In this document: piece by piece, positions 9,048 to 19,359 of the stretch | Layout: each line of letters opens with the position of its first letter | Numbering within the stretch: position 1 is the first letter of the stretch | Source of the DNA: Lachnospiraceae bacterium | GTDB taxonomy: Bacteria > Bacillota > Clostridia > Lachnospirales > Lachnospiraceae | Assembly: GCA_017473115.1 (NCBI GenBank) | Contig: JAFUNC010000011.1 | Span: 56,586 to 120,585, forward strand | Reading direction: 5' to 3' | DNA length: 64,000 nucleotides | The notes under the pieces: generated by a model | Told to the model about the DNA's origin: nothing | Seen by the model: the letters and a program-made list of their open reading frames with translations, nothing else | The model's database searches: none | Translations under genes and position numbers: made by a program

Positions 9048-11561
9048 TTACATATTTTCATTTACATAGATCTGAACGCGGCTCTGAATAATATCAGCAG
9101 CCTGCTCTGCAGTCTTCTGTCCCGCAAAAAACGGTGCCGCTTCTTCAACAATGATATCGATGATGGAAGCATCATAATAATACATCTTATCTACCGATAA
9201 CACATATTCTTTTACTTCCTGCGCACGTTCCGCGGTCAAAGGCTGAATAATGATTTCCCGGTCACCGATCCAATAAGTTTCGTCATACTCCACCTTATTG
9301 CCGTCATCATCAATCCAAAACGGTCTCTGCTGCGCCTGTTCCAACTGCTCATCCATTACCTGAAGATTTATAGGCGCACCATAGTCAAGTTCTTTCTGCC
9401 CCTCATAAGTATAGAACTGTCTCATAAACTGCCATGCTTCTTCCGGATGTTCACAGTCTTTGGAAATTGCCATCTGGAAATACGGATAAATTACACCTGT
9501 ATTTTCTCCACTTCCGGGGAATCCCACAAAAGCCACTTCTTCACCGTACACACCCTGCTCGGTCCATGCCATATTATTAAAGTAACCTACTGTGTAATAC
9601 TGTAAAAATGCTCTGTTCTCACGAATTGCGGTTTCAGACTCCATCCAGTAATTGTCATCCATGTTTTCCCAATCAATTTCCGCCGGATAATGCTTTGCAT
9701 ATTCCAACAATTCATAAAAGGCAGGTGTATTAAACTCACACTTACCTGTTTTCAAGTCCAGGAATTCCGAATAATTCATTTCCATGGCCAAACGAAGCAC
9801 ATCGTCTCTTGTCATATCACGGAACGCAGGCACATTGCCGTACTGCTGTTCAATCTGCCTTAATTCTGCCAGGGTAAGGGTCTCTCCGTTGGGTACCAGC
9901 GACTTCTTCATCGCCATTGTACTGATATTAAATGCACCTGTTAAAATATAAGTGTCTTCTCCTCTGGAACCCAATGCCAAGATATTGGGCGCCATATCCT
10001 CTTTATTCACATCGGGATCTGCATCAATATAAGGATTCAAATTCAAAAATACACCCTTATCAATAAAACTTTCCACCGGCATACCGCTGTTAATCACAAC
10101 GATGTCGGGAGCATTGGATGTAATAATATCATTGTTAAACATTTTCTGACCGGCATCCCAATCCGATTCGCTATTATACTCATAATATTCAATCATACGG
10201 ATACGATACTGATCACTCGCCTTGTTAAAAGCGATGACTTTACTGCGGATTTCATAATCCGTATAAACCATACCCATGGTAATGATTGTTTTGTCCACTA
10301 CTTCCTCGGGGGGCACTTTTTCCATAAAAGAAATACTTGCTTCCCAAGTTTCGGGATCGTTTACCACTGCCACAATGCGTGTCTCATCAACAGGAACACA
10401 ATAATTCACATAATTATAGTCAATATCTGAATCTACAAAGTCTAAAATTTTCTTTTCTTCCGCAGTGTCAAAATCATATGTATACACGCCCTTATCGGTA
10501 CTGTAATACAAATCATGTCCTGCACCTGCTCTAGCACCGCCCCAGAAATCATCGGGTGCGTCTACCGCAGAACCCAGTTTTACCTGTTGGGTATCTACTT
10601 TATAAAACATACTTTCGGAAGACTCTCCGCCTTCTGTCCAAAGATACACATAAGGTACTCCTTCTGCAGTCACAAAGAAACTCTCCACCCACTGATTATC
10701 GCTGAATGCAATTTGTCCCACCATCTGCAAAGATGCATTTAAAATAAACAAATTACGATCTGTCAAAAGGCAAATATCTCCGTTTGCAGCAATACCCATA
10801 CCGTATATGCCGTAATATTCATCTTCTTTTATGCCCAAATCCAACTCTTCACGACTCACAAGTTCTCCGGATTTGGTATATACATTCATAAACAACTGTG
10901 TTTTATATACATAGTTTTCAGGATCGCTGTAATCTTCTTCCGTATGCTCGGTTACAATAACATAATTACCGCTATTGGGGTCTATGGACATTCCGCAACT
11001 GTATTCTTTTTCCGGCAATTCAACGGAAGATACCGACATTCCGGTTCCGCCAAAAGAAACCCTGCCGAAATTCAACTTATAATAAAAACTATATTCTTCC
11101 TCCGGAAAATACTCCACTTCCGGCATCATAGGTTCATTTACCGTTCCGTCTTCAATGGAACTATCTTCTTGCACTTCTCCTTCTTCCGCTTCGCCACCTT
11201 CATCGACAACTCCCTGTTCTTCCGTACTCGGATTAGATGCATCCTGTTCTTCCTCCGGAACTTCTCCGATTGCTTCCTCCTCATAAGGCACGGCTTCTCC
11301 ACCATCTTCACCGTAAACATCCACATACTCGGACCATACAACAATCACGTCCTCGCCATCCACAAGAACATTCTCAAACCATTCCGTATCCGGATTTACT
11401 GCACCGATTTCCTTAAAAACCGCTTCCTTTGCATTAGCCGAATCCGCCGCCTGTGCCAATGCGTCACTGGAACTTCCGCCTTTGCCGGAACATGCCGTCA
11501 TACCGGTAATCATGGCAGCCGCCAGCATCACACTAACTGCTTTTTTCCACTTTCCTTTCAT
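9048..11561 (-). CDS. large extracellular solute-binding lipoprotein (second paralogue)
   Basis: An 837-residue secreted lipoprotein. The signal peptide ends in a lipobox (AMITGMTAC, Cys about 24). A long acidic linker follows (about 55-135, rich in E, V and P). Residues of roughly 140-430 look like a beta-repeat region (SPEKEYS..., GDICLLTDRNLFIL, GVYTYDFDTAEEK). The C-terminal 400 residues are a family 1 sugar-type solute-binding domain (YEIRSKVIAFNKASDQYRIRM, APDIVVINSGMPV, EEAWQFMRQF). It is a paralogue of the product of 16377-18596, and the two share the ending DIIQSRV.IY..ENM. ATG at 11561 is preferred over 11567 because the AGGAGG site is seven bases upstream. Substrate unknown. Confidence 0.85.
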   Translation of the reverse strand: MKGKWKKAVSVMLAAAMITGMTACSGKGGSSSDALAQAADSANAKEAVFKEIGAVNPDTEWFENVLVDGEDVIVVWSEYVDVYGEDGGEAVPYEEEAIGEVPEEEQDASNPSTEEQGVVDEGGEAEEGEVQEDSSIEDGTVNEPMMPEVEYFPEEEYSFYYKLNFGRVSFGGTGMSVSSVELPEKEYSCGMSIDPNSGNYVIVTEHTEEDYSDPENYVYKTQLFMNVYTKSGELVSREELDLGIKEDEYYGIYGMGIAANGDICLLTDRNLFILNASLQMVGQIAFSDNQWVESFFVTAEGVPYVYLWTEGGESSESMFYKVDTQQVKLGSAVDAPDDFWGGARAGAGHDLYYSTDKGVYTYDFDTAEEKKILDFVDSDIDYNYVNYCVPVDETRIVAVVNDPETWEASISFMEKVPPEEVVDKTIITMGMVYTDYEIRSKVIAFNKASDQYRIRMIEYYEYNSESDWDAGQKMFNNDIITSNAPDIVVINSGMPVESFIDKGVFLNLNPYIDADPDVNKEDMAPNILALGSRGEDTYILTGAFNISTMAMKKSLVPNGETLTLAELRQIEQQYGNVPAFRDMTRDDVLRLAMEMNYSEFLDLKTGKCEFNTPAFYELLEYAKHYPAEIDWENMDDNYWMESETAIRENRAFLQYYTVGYFNNMAWTEQGVYGEEVAFVGFPGSGENTGVIYPYFQMAISKDCEHPEEAWQFMRQFYTYEGQKELDYGAPINLQVMDEQLEQAQQRPFWIDDDGNKVEYDETYWIGDREIIIQPLTAERAQEVKEYVLSVDKMYYYDASIIDIIVEEAAPFFAGQKTAEQAADIIQSRVQIYVNENM

Positions 11562-11647
11562 AATCATTCCTCCTATTCCTCTTTTACATTTTTAACAACC
11601 AGATCATTACACGAAACCATAAAAGCACAAACACTCCATACTCAAAT

Positions 11648-12781
11648 TCAATCATCCATGTACGTAGTTTGCTCCGCAATTTTTCTTGCTACCTTTTTTG
11701 CGGCTCTCTGCTCCCGTAACCGTCGTACTTTTTCGGATATAAAATCCCACATCTTAACAAATGTCTGTGCAGTCGGTTTGTGCCTGATTATCCAAATCAT
11801 ACCTTGTATCCCCCAATAAATCAAGAGAATACCTGACAGCAATGCCTGCCAAAGCGCAATCTCCATCAACTGCTCTTCCCGATATCTTGCCAGATTCTCC
11901 CAAAACGGAAAAACAATATCATTGGTTTTCATGCTTCTGGCCGCCCGTTCTTTCCAAACATTATACAAAGAAATATAAGAAAAACGATTGGAGTTTTCAA
12001 CCATTTTCACAGTTTCTTCAGAACTGAGATTCATCTCAAGTACTCGATCCATCGCGAATCCTTCCACCGGATTCGGCATTACAATTTCATAACAGGTAAT
12101 ACCGCTATCATTCATTTGGTTTAATGTGCCAAAAGCTATATAAACCGTAGTATCCTTACTGCCGGCCGAGGTTTCCAAATCCCCCTGTTCCCGCGCATAA
12201 ACTCCGGCCACACGATACGGAACTCCGCCTATGGTTACGGTTTTGCCCGCAATATCATTGGCACCGAATAACTGCCACGCCGCCTCTTCATCCAGCAGAA
12301 TGGCATCCTGCATCACATCATTTCCGGTAAAATACATTCCGCTAACCAATTCTACCGGGTGAAACATAAAATAATCGCCGCCCACACCAATGGCATTTGC
12401 CTGTATACTTTTTTTATCGCTTTTAATTGAAATCGTACCTTGCGCAGAATATGCATCTATGTACAATCTTGCCCCTTCCGCATTCGGTTCTATTGCCAGT
12501 TCCTGCAGTTTTTTATTCAGCAGATAACGCATCTCTTCGATACTGTCTTCCGTAATAAACGCATCTTCCGAATAAAAACAACTGATTTGTGCCACATCTT
12601 TTTTATCCGACCAACGTTTTGCCATCAACTGGTCCGGCAGGGAATTCCTGCCCACGTACAAAATGACACCCAGAATACCAACAGCAATCAGCATACATAC
12701 CGTCAGGAAGAGAATCATACATTTGAAAAGTCCGATTTTCATCAAGCGTTTTTTGATTTGCAAAAACACTTCTTTCAACAT
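11648..12781 (-). CDS. membrane protein with MacB-type periplasmic core domain, no FtsX permease core
   Basis: A 377-residue protein with one N-terminal membrane helix (about 19-43). An extracellular domain resembling the MacB/FtsX ectodomain follows (AIGVGGDYFMFHPVELVSGMYFTGNDVMQDAILLDEEAAWQLFG, then GKTVTIGGVPYRVAGVY). There is one further helix near residue 315-335 and then a basic cytosolic tail. A complete MacB permease has four helices and an ATPase partner, and neither is visible. The start codon overlaps the stop of the HlyD-like gene by one base (TAATG), so the two are translationally coupled. It may be a scaffold or auxiliary part of an envelope complex; this is inference. Confidence 0.75.
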   Translation of the reverse strand: MLKEVFLQIKKRLMKIGLFKCMILFLTVCMLIAVGILGVILYVGRNSLPDQLMAKRWSDKKDVAQISCFYSEDAFITEDSIEEMRYLLNKKLQELAIEPNAEGARLYIDAYSAQGTISIKSDKKSIQANAIGVGGDYFMFHPVELVSGMYFTGNDVMQDAILLDEEAAWQLFGANDIAGKTVTIGGVPYRVAGVYAREQGDLETSAGSKDTTVYIAFGTLNQMNDSGITCYEIVMPNPVEGFAMDRVLEMNLSSEETVKMVENSNRFSYISLYNVWKERAARSMKTNDIVFPFWENLARYREEQLMEIALWQALLSGILLIYWGIQGMIWIIRHKPTAQTFVKMWDFISEKVRRLREQRAAKKVARKIAEQTTYMDD

Positions 12782-14394
12782 TAATTCATCTCCTCAGATA
12801 AACGAACCTGGTCACCGGATTCAATCGGTTTGGTTGAAGTGGTAATCACGTATTCGTATCCGTACAAACCGCCCTTGATTGCACTTTGTGTGTCGTCACT
12901 CGCAATCACTTCCACATCTACACGCTGTGCCACATAACGATTGCCAAACGGTGCAAATTTCGATTCCACAATCAAAATAAATTTGCCGTTATTATCCTCA
13001 CGGATTGCACTGTTGGGTACAATCAGGTCATAATTTACACTTCTCTGCCCGATTGATACACTTAAAGACTGCCCGGGCACCAAAGAATCTCCCGTCAACT
13101 GGAAGTCTAAAATTTTATTCTGTCCGGGATTTGTCTTGTCATTACGAATGTCTGTCAAAGTTGCCGTTACATCATCATAATACCATGCATTCTGCAACTC
13201 TACTGGGTCTCCCACCTTAACGGTAGATGCCTGTTTATTCGGTACGGAGAGAGTCATAATATATCCTTTCCCCTCTATCTGAATAACCGCTGCAGGTTCT
13301 CCTGCCACAATAGTCTCTCCTGCAGTATATGCAAGACCGGTCACCGTACCGGATACAGGTGCTGTAACGGTTGCTCCCACCGAATCCGCTTCCAACTCAG
13401 CGACCAGGGCCTTTTTATCCTGAATGGTTTTATATGCATCGGCAATATCCATTTTGACAAGAATTTCATTTAACATTTCTTCTTTTTCCTTGATGGCGTT
13501 TTCCAGATTAATCTTTGCCGCCGCCAAAGCATTGTTCTCGCCTACTTTTTGCTTCTCCAAGTCCGAAATCTGGTTGGTAATGTCCGCACTTCCGGTTTTT
13601 AACTCCAAAGCAACACGGGCATTAGACACCTCCGCCGTTAATTGGGATACTTTATCCTGTGCCGCCTGTAACTTGATTGCCGCATCTGTTTTTACGGGGT
13701 CTCCGTCCGGCAAACTGCTAACCATATCATATGCAGTCTGGGCCTGAGCCAGTTCTGCGGTTCCGTTGTTTAAATTAATTTCCGCCTGCGCCAACGCCTT
13801 GGCTTCTGAAGATGCATCAATTTTAGAGGTTGCAAGAGTATCAATCCTTGCCTGTGTAGCGTTTACATTTGCCTGATATACATTGACTGTATGCTGCAAT
13901 TCTTCAATTTTGGCATCTGCCGCTTCCAAACGCGCCTGGCTCTGTGTCAAACTCTCCACCTGCCCATTCTCAATCGCTGCCACTTCACTTCTTGTAAGAC
14001 CTCCGCTTAAAACCGCTTTGTCATACGCAAGTTCTGCTGCAGCAAGTTCTTCTCTGGCAGTCTCCAACTCCGCGCTTTCCCTGTCTTCCAGATAATAAAG
14101 CACATCACCTTTTTCCACAAAAGAATCCACCTTTACTGCCACGGAAGAAATGACTCTGGACTCATTTACCACCACATTATAAGGATCTACCGCTTCCACA
14201 GTACCGGTACCGCGAATCTGGGCAGAAATCGAACCGCTCTCCACATAGCGGGTTGCTACCTGAGGCAGTGAATAGTTCATAATCGTATTGGAAAAGAACG
14301 TTAAAATCAACATAATGGTCAAAAAGATAATTGCTATATTTTTAATCCATTCTCTTTTACGACTTCCTTTATTTTCATTTTCTATTGCTACCAT
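12781..14394 (-). CDS. HlyD/RND-type membrane fusion (adaptor) protein
   Basis: A 537-residue adaptor with one N-terminal membrane helix (about 19-37). A short lipoyl half-motif follows (GTVEAVDPYNVVVNESRVISSV), then a long Ala/Glu-rich coiled coil of about 220 residues (about 100-325). The second lipoyl half comes next (GATVTAPVSGTVTGLAYTAGETI), with beta-barrel regions to the C-terminus. Such proteins bridge membrane transporters to outer components, and in Gram-positives they pair with MacB-like exporters. Here the partner downstream is a MacB-ectodomain protein and upstream are CUT1 permeases; no ATPase is present. GGAGG site before the start. Confidence 0.88.
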   Translation of the reverse strand: MVAIENENKGSRKREWIKNIAIIFLTIMLILTFFSNTIMNYSLPQVATRYVESGSISAQIRGTGTVEAVDPYNVVVNESRVISSVAVKVDSFVEKGDVLYYLEDRESAELETAREELAAAELAYDKAVLSGGLTRSEVAAIENGQVESLTQSQARLEAADAKIEELQHTVNVYQANVNATQARIDTLATSKIDASSEAKALAQAEINLNNGTAELAQAQTAYDMVSSLPDGDPVKTDAAIKLQAAQDKVSQLTAEVSNARVALELKTGSADITNQISDLEKQKVGENNALAAAKINLENAIKEKEEMLNEILVKMDIADAYKTIQDKKALVAELEADSVGATVTAPVSGTVTGLAYTAGETIVAGEPAAVIQIEGKGYIMTLSVPNKQASTVKVGDPVELQNAWYYDDVTATLTDIRNDKTNPGQNKILDFQLTGDSLVPGQSLSVSIGQRSVNYDLIVPNSAIREDNNGKFILIVESKFAPFGNRYVAQRVDVEVIASDDTQSAIKGGLYGYEYVITTSTKPIESGDQVRLSEEMN

Positions 14395-14407
14395 TTCTTT
14401 TCCTCCG

Positions 14408-15334
14408 TTATCCTTTTACTCCGCCCTGGTAGGTAATACCTTCTACCAGATAATCTTCACCATACAAAAACACCAGCAAACTGGGAATCATATACACCGT
14501 TGCTACCGCAAACGCCAAACCGATTTCTCCCGCATTAATCTTTGATAAAAAGATTGATAAGGGATGCAAGTCCGCATTCGTCAATAAAATCAACGGCTGT
14601 TCTACCATATTCCAAAAATCAATAAAAACAAGAATTGCTACCGAATACAGGGCACCCTTACATAAAGGCAGACAAATGTGCCTGAAAATCTGCCATTCCC
14701 CGGCCCCGTCCACTCTTGCAGCCTCGATAATCGAACTTGGAATTCGCTTCATATATTTGGTCAGCAAATACACTGCAAAGGGTGAAAAGATACCCGGCAT
14801 CCAAATTGCCCATCTGGTATCAATAATACCCAGCCAGTCTGCCACCAAAAAGTTTGGTACCAGCGTAACCTGATAGGGCATCAGCGTCACAATAATATAT
14901 AAAAAGAATATGATTTCCTTCAGCCTTCCCTTATACCTCATAAAAGCATAGGAAGCAAGCATCGCAACCACCAACTGGAACACTACAATCACGACGGTAT
15001 AAATCACCGAGTTCCAGAACTTAAACAGATACTCCGGACTCTTTAACAATACGGTTATGTACTGCTGAAACGTAACCATATCCGGAACGAATTTCAAATT
15101 TACCGTCTCGGACACGAATACCTTGCCGCCACTGTCTGTAGTTTCAAATATCTTACCGTAATTGGCCGATATCTCCGACTGACTCATAAAAGAATTGGTT
15201 ATGGTCAATACCGTCGGCAAAAGGAACAATACCGCAAATATGGTTGCAATCGTAGTAAGCACTACGGTTCGTACAACTTTTTTAAATTTTTTCCAGCCTT
15301 TCTTTTCGCCGGAATATTTACCGAATCTTCCCAT
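14408..15334 (-). CDS. carbohydrate ABC transporter permease, MalG type
   Basis: A 308-residue inner-membrane permease with about six helices. The EAA loop, which contacts the ATPase, is IEAARVDGAGEWQIFRHICLPLCKGAL near residues 208-235. It begins with a basic cytosolic stretch and an ALFLLPTVLTITNSF-like first helix, and the loop after it contains a long extracellular insertion, as in CUT1 permeases. It follows the MalF-type permease gene by 93 bases and precedes the HlyD-like gene by 13. No ATPase gene is in this run, so a shared MsmK-type ATPase elsewhere is likely. Confidence 0.9.
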   Translation of the reverse strand: MGRFGKYSGEKKGWKKFKKVVRTVVLTTIATIFAVLFLLPTVLTITNSFMSQSEISANYGKIFETTDSGGKVFVSETVNLKFVPDMVTFQQYITVLLKSPEYLFKFWNSVIYTVVIVVFQLVVAMLASYAFMRYKGRLKEIIFFLYIIVTLMPYQVTLVPNFLVADWLGIIDTRWAIWMPGIFSPFAVYLLTKYMKRIPSSIIEAARVDGAGEWQIFRHICLPLCKGALYSVAILVFIDFWNMVEQPLILLTNADLHPLSIFLSKINAGEIGLAFAVATVYMIPSLLVFLYGEDYLVEGITYQGGVKG

Positions 15335-15427
15335 ATTATTTCCTTACTTTTATCTCTGTCATAAAAATCCCATGATTCATCATTCTGCGCAATCGTTTTC
15401 ATTCCGGCAAGTCCCGATATGCTTCTT

Positions 15428-16354
15428 TTACTCTTCCATATCCTTACCAAAATGATTCTCCGCAATATACAATCCGCCGATAATGATCACCATCACCACT
15501 GCCATAATAATTGCGGCAGAAGACAGTTTCTGATAATCCAACTGACGGAACGTATTATTCATAAAATGTTGCAAAGTGTACAAACTGTCATAAGGGTAAT
15601 CTCCCGTTAATAAATACACCTCTCTGAACACCTTGAATGAACTGATTAAGGACATAATCGTCACAAATAAAATCGTAGGTGATAAGTATCTGATTTTGAT
15701 ATGCCAAAACATCTTCCACGCGGAATTGCTTTCAAGTAAGGCTACTTCCATTGCTTCTCTGGGTATGGTGCCTAACGCCGCCAGGAAAAGAATCATATTG
15801 TAACCCAAGTTCTTCCACAAAAACAAAAGCAACACCACCAAGGGAGCCCAGTCAGACTTAAACCAGTCGATTTGATTTCCGCCAAACCACTCAATCACCA
15901 CATTAATCACTCCGTTGTAATTAAACAACACCTGGAACACCAGAATAATAGAGGCGATCGGCACCATCATGGGGCTTAAATAAACGGAACGGAATTTACT
16001 TGCAAAAGGAATTCGTTCATCCAGCAAGAATGCCATTAAAAGCGAAATAATCACTGCCAGCGGAACCGCTACCAGTGAAAATTTAAGGGTATTCCAAGCA
16101 GCCAGTTGAAATGCCTGGTTTTGAAATACATTAATGAAATTCTCCAAGAATACAAAGCGCTTACTGATGGGATTATCCACAAGCGCATAAAAAATCACCA
16201 CAAGAAAAGGTACCGCATAAAATACCGATACACCGCCAAGACTGGGTGCTAAAAAGGCACCCAGTTTGGCTCTTGTTTTCCATATTCTTTTTGTTGCTTT
16301 TTTACGGGGCACGGAAGCCTTTTTTACGTTCGCTTCCGAAGTCTTTTTCTTCAT
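15428..16354 (-). CDS. carbohydrate ABC transporter permease, MalF type
   Basis: A 308-residue permease with a basic N-terminus, about six helices and an EAA-type loop (MEVALLESNSAWKMFWHIKIRYLSPT) near residues 195-220. The first helix region, LGAFLAPSLGGVSVFYAVPFLVVIFYALV, is typical of sugar CUT1 permeases. It lies 22 bases after the solute-binding protein gene at 16377 and before the MalG-type permease. Together they make the core of an importer of unknown sugar or glycan specificity. Confidence 0.9.
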   Translation of the reverse strand: MKKKTSEANVKKASVPRKKATKRIWKTRAKLGAFLAPSLGGVSVFYAVPFLVVIFYALVDNPISKRFVFLENFINVFQNQAFQLAAWNTLKFSLVAVPLAVIISLLMAFLLDERIPFASKFRSVYLSPMMVPIASIILVFQVLFNYNGVINVVIEWFGGNQIDWFKSDWAPLVVLLLFLWKNLGYNMILFLAALGTIPREAMEVALLESNSAWKMFWHIKIRYLSPTILFVTIMSLISSFKVFREVYLLTGDYPYDSLYTLQHFMNNTFRQLDYQKLSSAAIIMAVVMVIIIGGLYIAENHFGKDMEE

Positions 16355-16376
16355 GACTTCCCCTCCGTTTCTAATA

Positions 16377-18596
16377 TTACATATTTTCTTTCAAATAAAT
16401 ATCTACACGGCTTTGGATAATGTCCGCCACTTCTTCTTCGCTCTTCTGCCCCTGGAAATAAGGTGCTACTTCTTCTTCGATAATCTTCTGAATAGCAGTA
16501 TCCATATATTGAAGTTCGTCCGCCTTCTCCAAAATCGCAAGGAATTCTTCCACTTCTTCATCCGTAGCGCTGGTAATCGACATCTCCACATCATCCCAAC
16601 TGTATCCGTGCTCACCTTCCATATGCTGCGCTTCATAGATAAAGTTGTCAAGACCGGCCTGTGTAGTAGGAATACCCCAAGCATGAATTCCTGTCAGATA
16701 TTCTTCACTGATAAAGGTTTTCGCAAGCTGCCATGCAACATCCTTATGCTCACACTGCTCTGTAATCGCCATGGCACAACCGTTGGTTACCAAACGAACA
16801 CCGTCATCATCCTTGCCCGGATAACCAATCATAGTAATATCTTCACCAAACACATACTTATTGAACTGATAATCCGGCACCTGAGACATACCTACATTGT
16901 AAAAGATAACTTTGTCTGCCGCCAACTGTCCCGGCAAGGTTACACTGTCATCCCAAACCATTTCTGCGGGCTGTTCCTTTGCATAAGCCAAAACAGCCTT
17001 AAACTCATCGGTGTTAAAATAGCATTCGCCCTTTTCATAATCCAACCAGGAGTCCATATTATTGTATACCATGCTATACATAATCTCACCCTGATAATTA
17101 TACCAGAACAAATCGGTATCTTCAGGCAAAGTTTTCTCCATTTCCAACAATACGGAAGGGCTTAATGTGGTAATTCCATCGACAAACTTTTCTTTTACCA
17201 ATAAGCCCTGAATTGTTACCGTAGAAGGTAATATATACAGGGAACCGTCTACTTCGTAAGCTTCGCGAACATTCTCCAATAAATCTTCCTTAGCGTATTC
17301 ACCGTCGGCTTCCATTAACGGATACAAATCTGTCAGGATTCCCTTTGCCGCCCAATTTCGCCAAGGCATATTAATACCTCTCATATCAATCATATCCGGC
17401 ACATTACCTGCTACAATATCATTCTGAAGGTTGGTGAGGGCCGCGTCAAAATCCCAGTCATCCGTCATATAATCCACTACCTTAATGCGATATTCTTCAT
17501 TGCTCTGATTGAACTTAATTACCGCATCGTTTAATTCCTGACTGGCATAAATGGTTGCAACAGTAAGTTCAATACGCTCCTTCACTTCCGAAGGATCTAT
17601 CGGTTTGGCAATAAACATTCCGGCACCGCCTCCTTCAGAGTACCAATCATGATATGACATCAAAAAACTACCATCACTTAAAGGATATACCGACTGAATG
17701 ATATCGGGATTCACATCCATATCCATAATGTCCATAACCACAGCCGTTTCTCCGGTTACCACATCACAGGAATATAGTTGATTCCCGTTCATATAGAGAA
17801 CCGTATCGCCCGCTCCCGGCCAAACCACTGCAGAACCGTTGGTTTTCTCGGTATTGATGGCTGTACCAAGTTTTTTACCTGCCACATCCACAACTGCCAC
17901 ATCTACACCACCGTTCATACCCCAACTTGAAGCAACCACTTTACCGCTTTGTGTCATACAAAGACCGTCAATCTGTGTATTTCCGGTAGAAATTTCACCC
18001 ACTTTTTCCAATTCGGGGGAATATATGCTAAGAGGCATATCCCAACTTCCAATCAGGTAATTACCTTCTGCATCTTTCATAAAATGAGAAATATAGGCAT
18101 CCTCCCCAAGTTGCAACTTCTCCGTCGCATCCTCGGAAGAAACCGGGGTACCGTTGGAATCATATTTGTTAAAGTACATTTCTCTGGAAATGAAATTCCA
18201 TTCCTCATCATAGTCTTCTTTTATTTCAATTACTTCCAAACTTCCGTCTTCATTAAAGATAGCCGAACTCCAATATCTATCCTCTGTAACGCCTTCCATA
18301 GTTGTCTCTGTGGTACTGCCGTCAGCAAGATTGTAAGTACATAACTTATACTCTCTCTTTTCACCATAAATCGCGGAAAGAATATGTAATGTGCCATCTG
18401 TTTCTTTCCAGTTTACCACACTGTTCATATCCGGCACGGCCAAATATTCCGCTTTATAAACCACATCCGGATTGATACCTCCCGATCCGCCTGCCACACC
18501 GTCTTCTTTGCCACACCCCACAAGACCAAGCACCATAGCTACACTTAGTGTAAGCGCGGTAAGACTGCGTCTGTTAAAAAGACTGAATTTTCTCAT
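16377..18596 (-). CDS. large extracellular solute-binding lipoprotein (first paralogue)
   Basis: A 739-residue lipoprotein. The signal peptide ends at a lipobox (LGLVGC, Cys about 28). An N-terminal region of about 310 residues has repeated short strands and turns (DGTLHILSAIYG, EGNYLIGSWDMPLSIYS, GDTVLYMNGNQLYSCDV) suggestive of a beta-propeller. A C-terminal family 1 solute-binding domain follows (TVATIYASQELNDAVIKFNQSNEEYRIKVVDY, MIDMRGINMPW, DVAWQLAKTFISEEY). First gene of the long run, with a GGAGG site. It is a paralogue of the 9048 gene without that gene's acidic linker. Substrate unknown. Confidence 0.87.
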   Translation of the reverse strand: MRKFSLFNRRSLTALTLSVAMVLGLVGCGKEDGVAGGSGGINPDVVYKAEYLAVPDMNSVVNWKETDGTLHILSAIYGEKREYKLCTYNLADGSTTETTMEGVTEDRYWSSAIFNEDGSLEVIEIKEDYDEEWNFISREMYFNKYDSNGTPVSSEDATEKLQLGEDAYISHFMKDAEGNYLIGSWDMPLSIYSPELEKVGEISTGNTQIDGLCMTQSGKVVASSWGMNGGVDVAVVDVAGKKLGTAINTEKTNGSAVVWPGAGDTVLYMNGNQLYSCDVVTGETAVVMDIMDMDVNPDIIQSVYPLSDGSFLMSYHDWYSEGGGAGMFIAKPIDPSEVKERIELTVATIYASQELNDAVIKFNQSNEEYRIKVVDYMTDDWDFDAALTNLQNDIVAGNVPDMIDMRGINMPWRNWAAKGILTDLYPLMEADGEYAKEDLLENVREAYEVDGSLYILPSTVTIQGLLVKEKFVDGITTLSPSVLLEMEKTLPEDTDLFWYNYQGEIMYSMVYNNMDSWLDYEKGECYFNTDEFKAVLAYAKEQPAEMVWDDSVTLPGQLAADKVIFYNVGMSQVPDYQFNKYVFGEDITMIGYPGKDDDGVRLVTNGCAMAITEQCEHKDVAWQLAKTFISEEYLTGIHAWGIPTTQAGLDNFIYEAQHMEGEHGYSWDDVEMSITSATDEEVEEFLAILEKADELQYMDTAIQKIIEEEVAPYFQGQKSEEEVADIIQSRVDIYLKENM

Positions 18597-18725
18597 TTTA
18601 ACTCCTCCATCTTCCTTTTACTTTCTGTTCATCACGCAATCTTTACAGATTAGATTATCCGCAGTTACAGAAAGTTTCACTAAAAGAACGATTTCGCAAA
18701 AGAAAATCATTCCACTTTTTTGGAA

Positions 18726-19241
18726 TTATTGAGATTGTTCCGCTTCAATCTTTTCCACTTCCAGTTTCAGATAACCGTAATCCTTTTTGAGCAGTCGTAA
18801 CTCTGCATTAATCTGCTCCAATTCGTGATGCAATTTTGCAGAACGCATCCATCGGTTTTCGATTCCCATATCCATTGCTTTTTTCATGGTGTTTGCATTT
18901 TTTGAATTTTTTAAAATGTACAATCTTAATGATTTTACAAAAAAGAAACCGCAAAAAATTAAAACCACCGGCGTCATAGATGCCAAAACAATGGCAATAT
19001 TAAATCTCGCATTCCACCAACCAAAGAAAAAGTCAAGAAAAAGCAAAACAATTTGGGACAATACCAACAAGCCCCAGATAATAACAGGCACATATTCCAT
19101 GCCTCTGTGTTCTTCAAAAAACTCAATTTCCTTTCGCTTTTCCAATTTACGAAGTTCCAGGTCTGAAATATTTCCTTTCATTTTATGAAATTTTTCTATA
19201 ACCGCCTCTTCTTCCGGTGTCAGTTTACGAAACATCAACAT
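18726..19241 (-). CDS. hypothetical two-helix membrane protein with coiled coils
   Basis: A 171-residue protein of unknown family. It has an N-terminal charged coil (PEEEAVIEKFHKMKGNISDLELRKLEKRKEI), then two membrane helices (about 52-74 and 82-104). A C-terminal coiled coil follows (LHHELEQINAELRLLKKDYGYLKLEVEKIEAEQ). Both ends are probably cytosolic. The start may be 19241 or the Met at 19235; both follow a GGGAG site. It stands between the large transport run and tRNA-Arg. No function is proposed. Confidence 0.7.
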   Translation of the reverse strand: MLMFRKLTPEEEAVIEKFHKMKGNISDLELRKLEKRKEIEFFEEHRGMEYVPVIIWGLLVLSQIVLLFLDFFFGWWNARFNIAIVLASMTPVVLIFCGFFFVKSLRLYILKNSKNANTMKKAMDMGIENRWMRSAKLHHELEQINAELRLLKKDYGYLKLEVEKIEAEQSQ

Positions 19242-19359
19242 TCTGCTTACTCTCCCGATTCTAAATTTGGTATGTATCTTTTTTGTATCTGTATTATATA
19301 TTTTGACAAAATATCACGGATACATTTTATCATATCTTCCTATAAATGAATACCTATAA

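Noticed and set aside
11648-14394. A complete MacAB macrolide exporter
   Set aside because: The MacB-like protein lacks the FtsX permease core and no ATPase is encoded nearby, so the standard tripartite exporter is not present.
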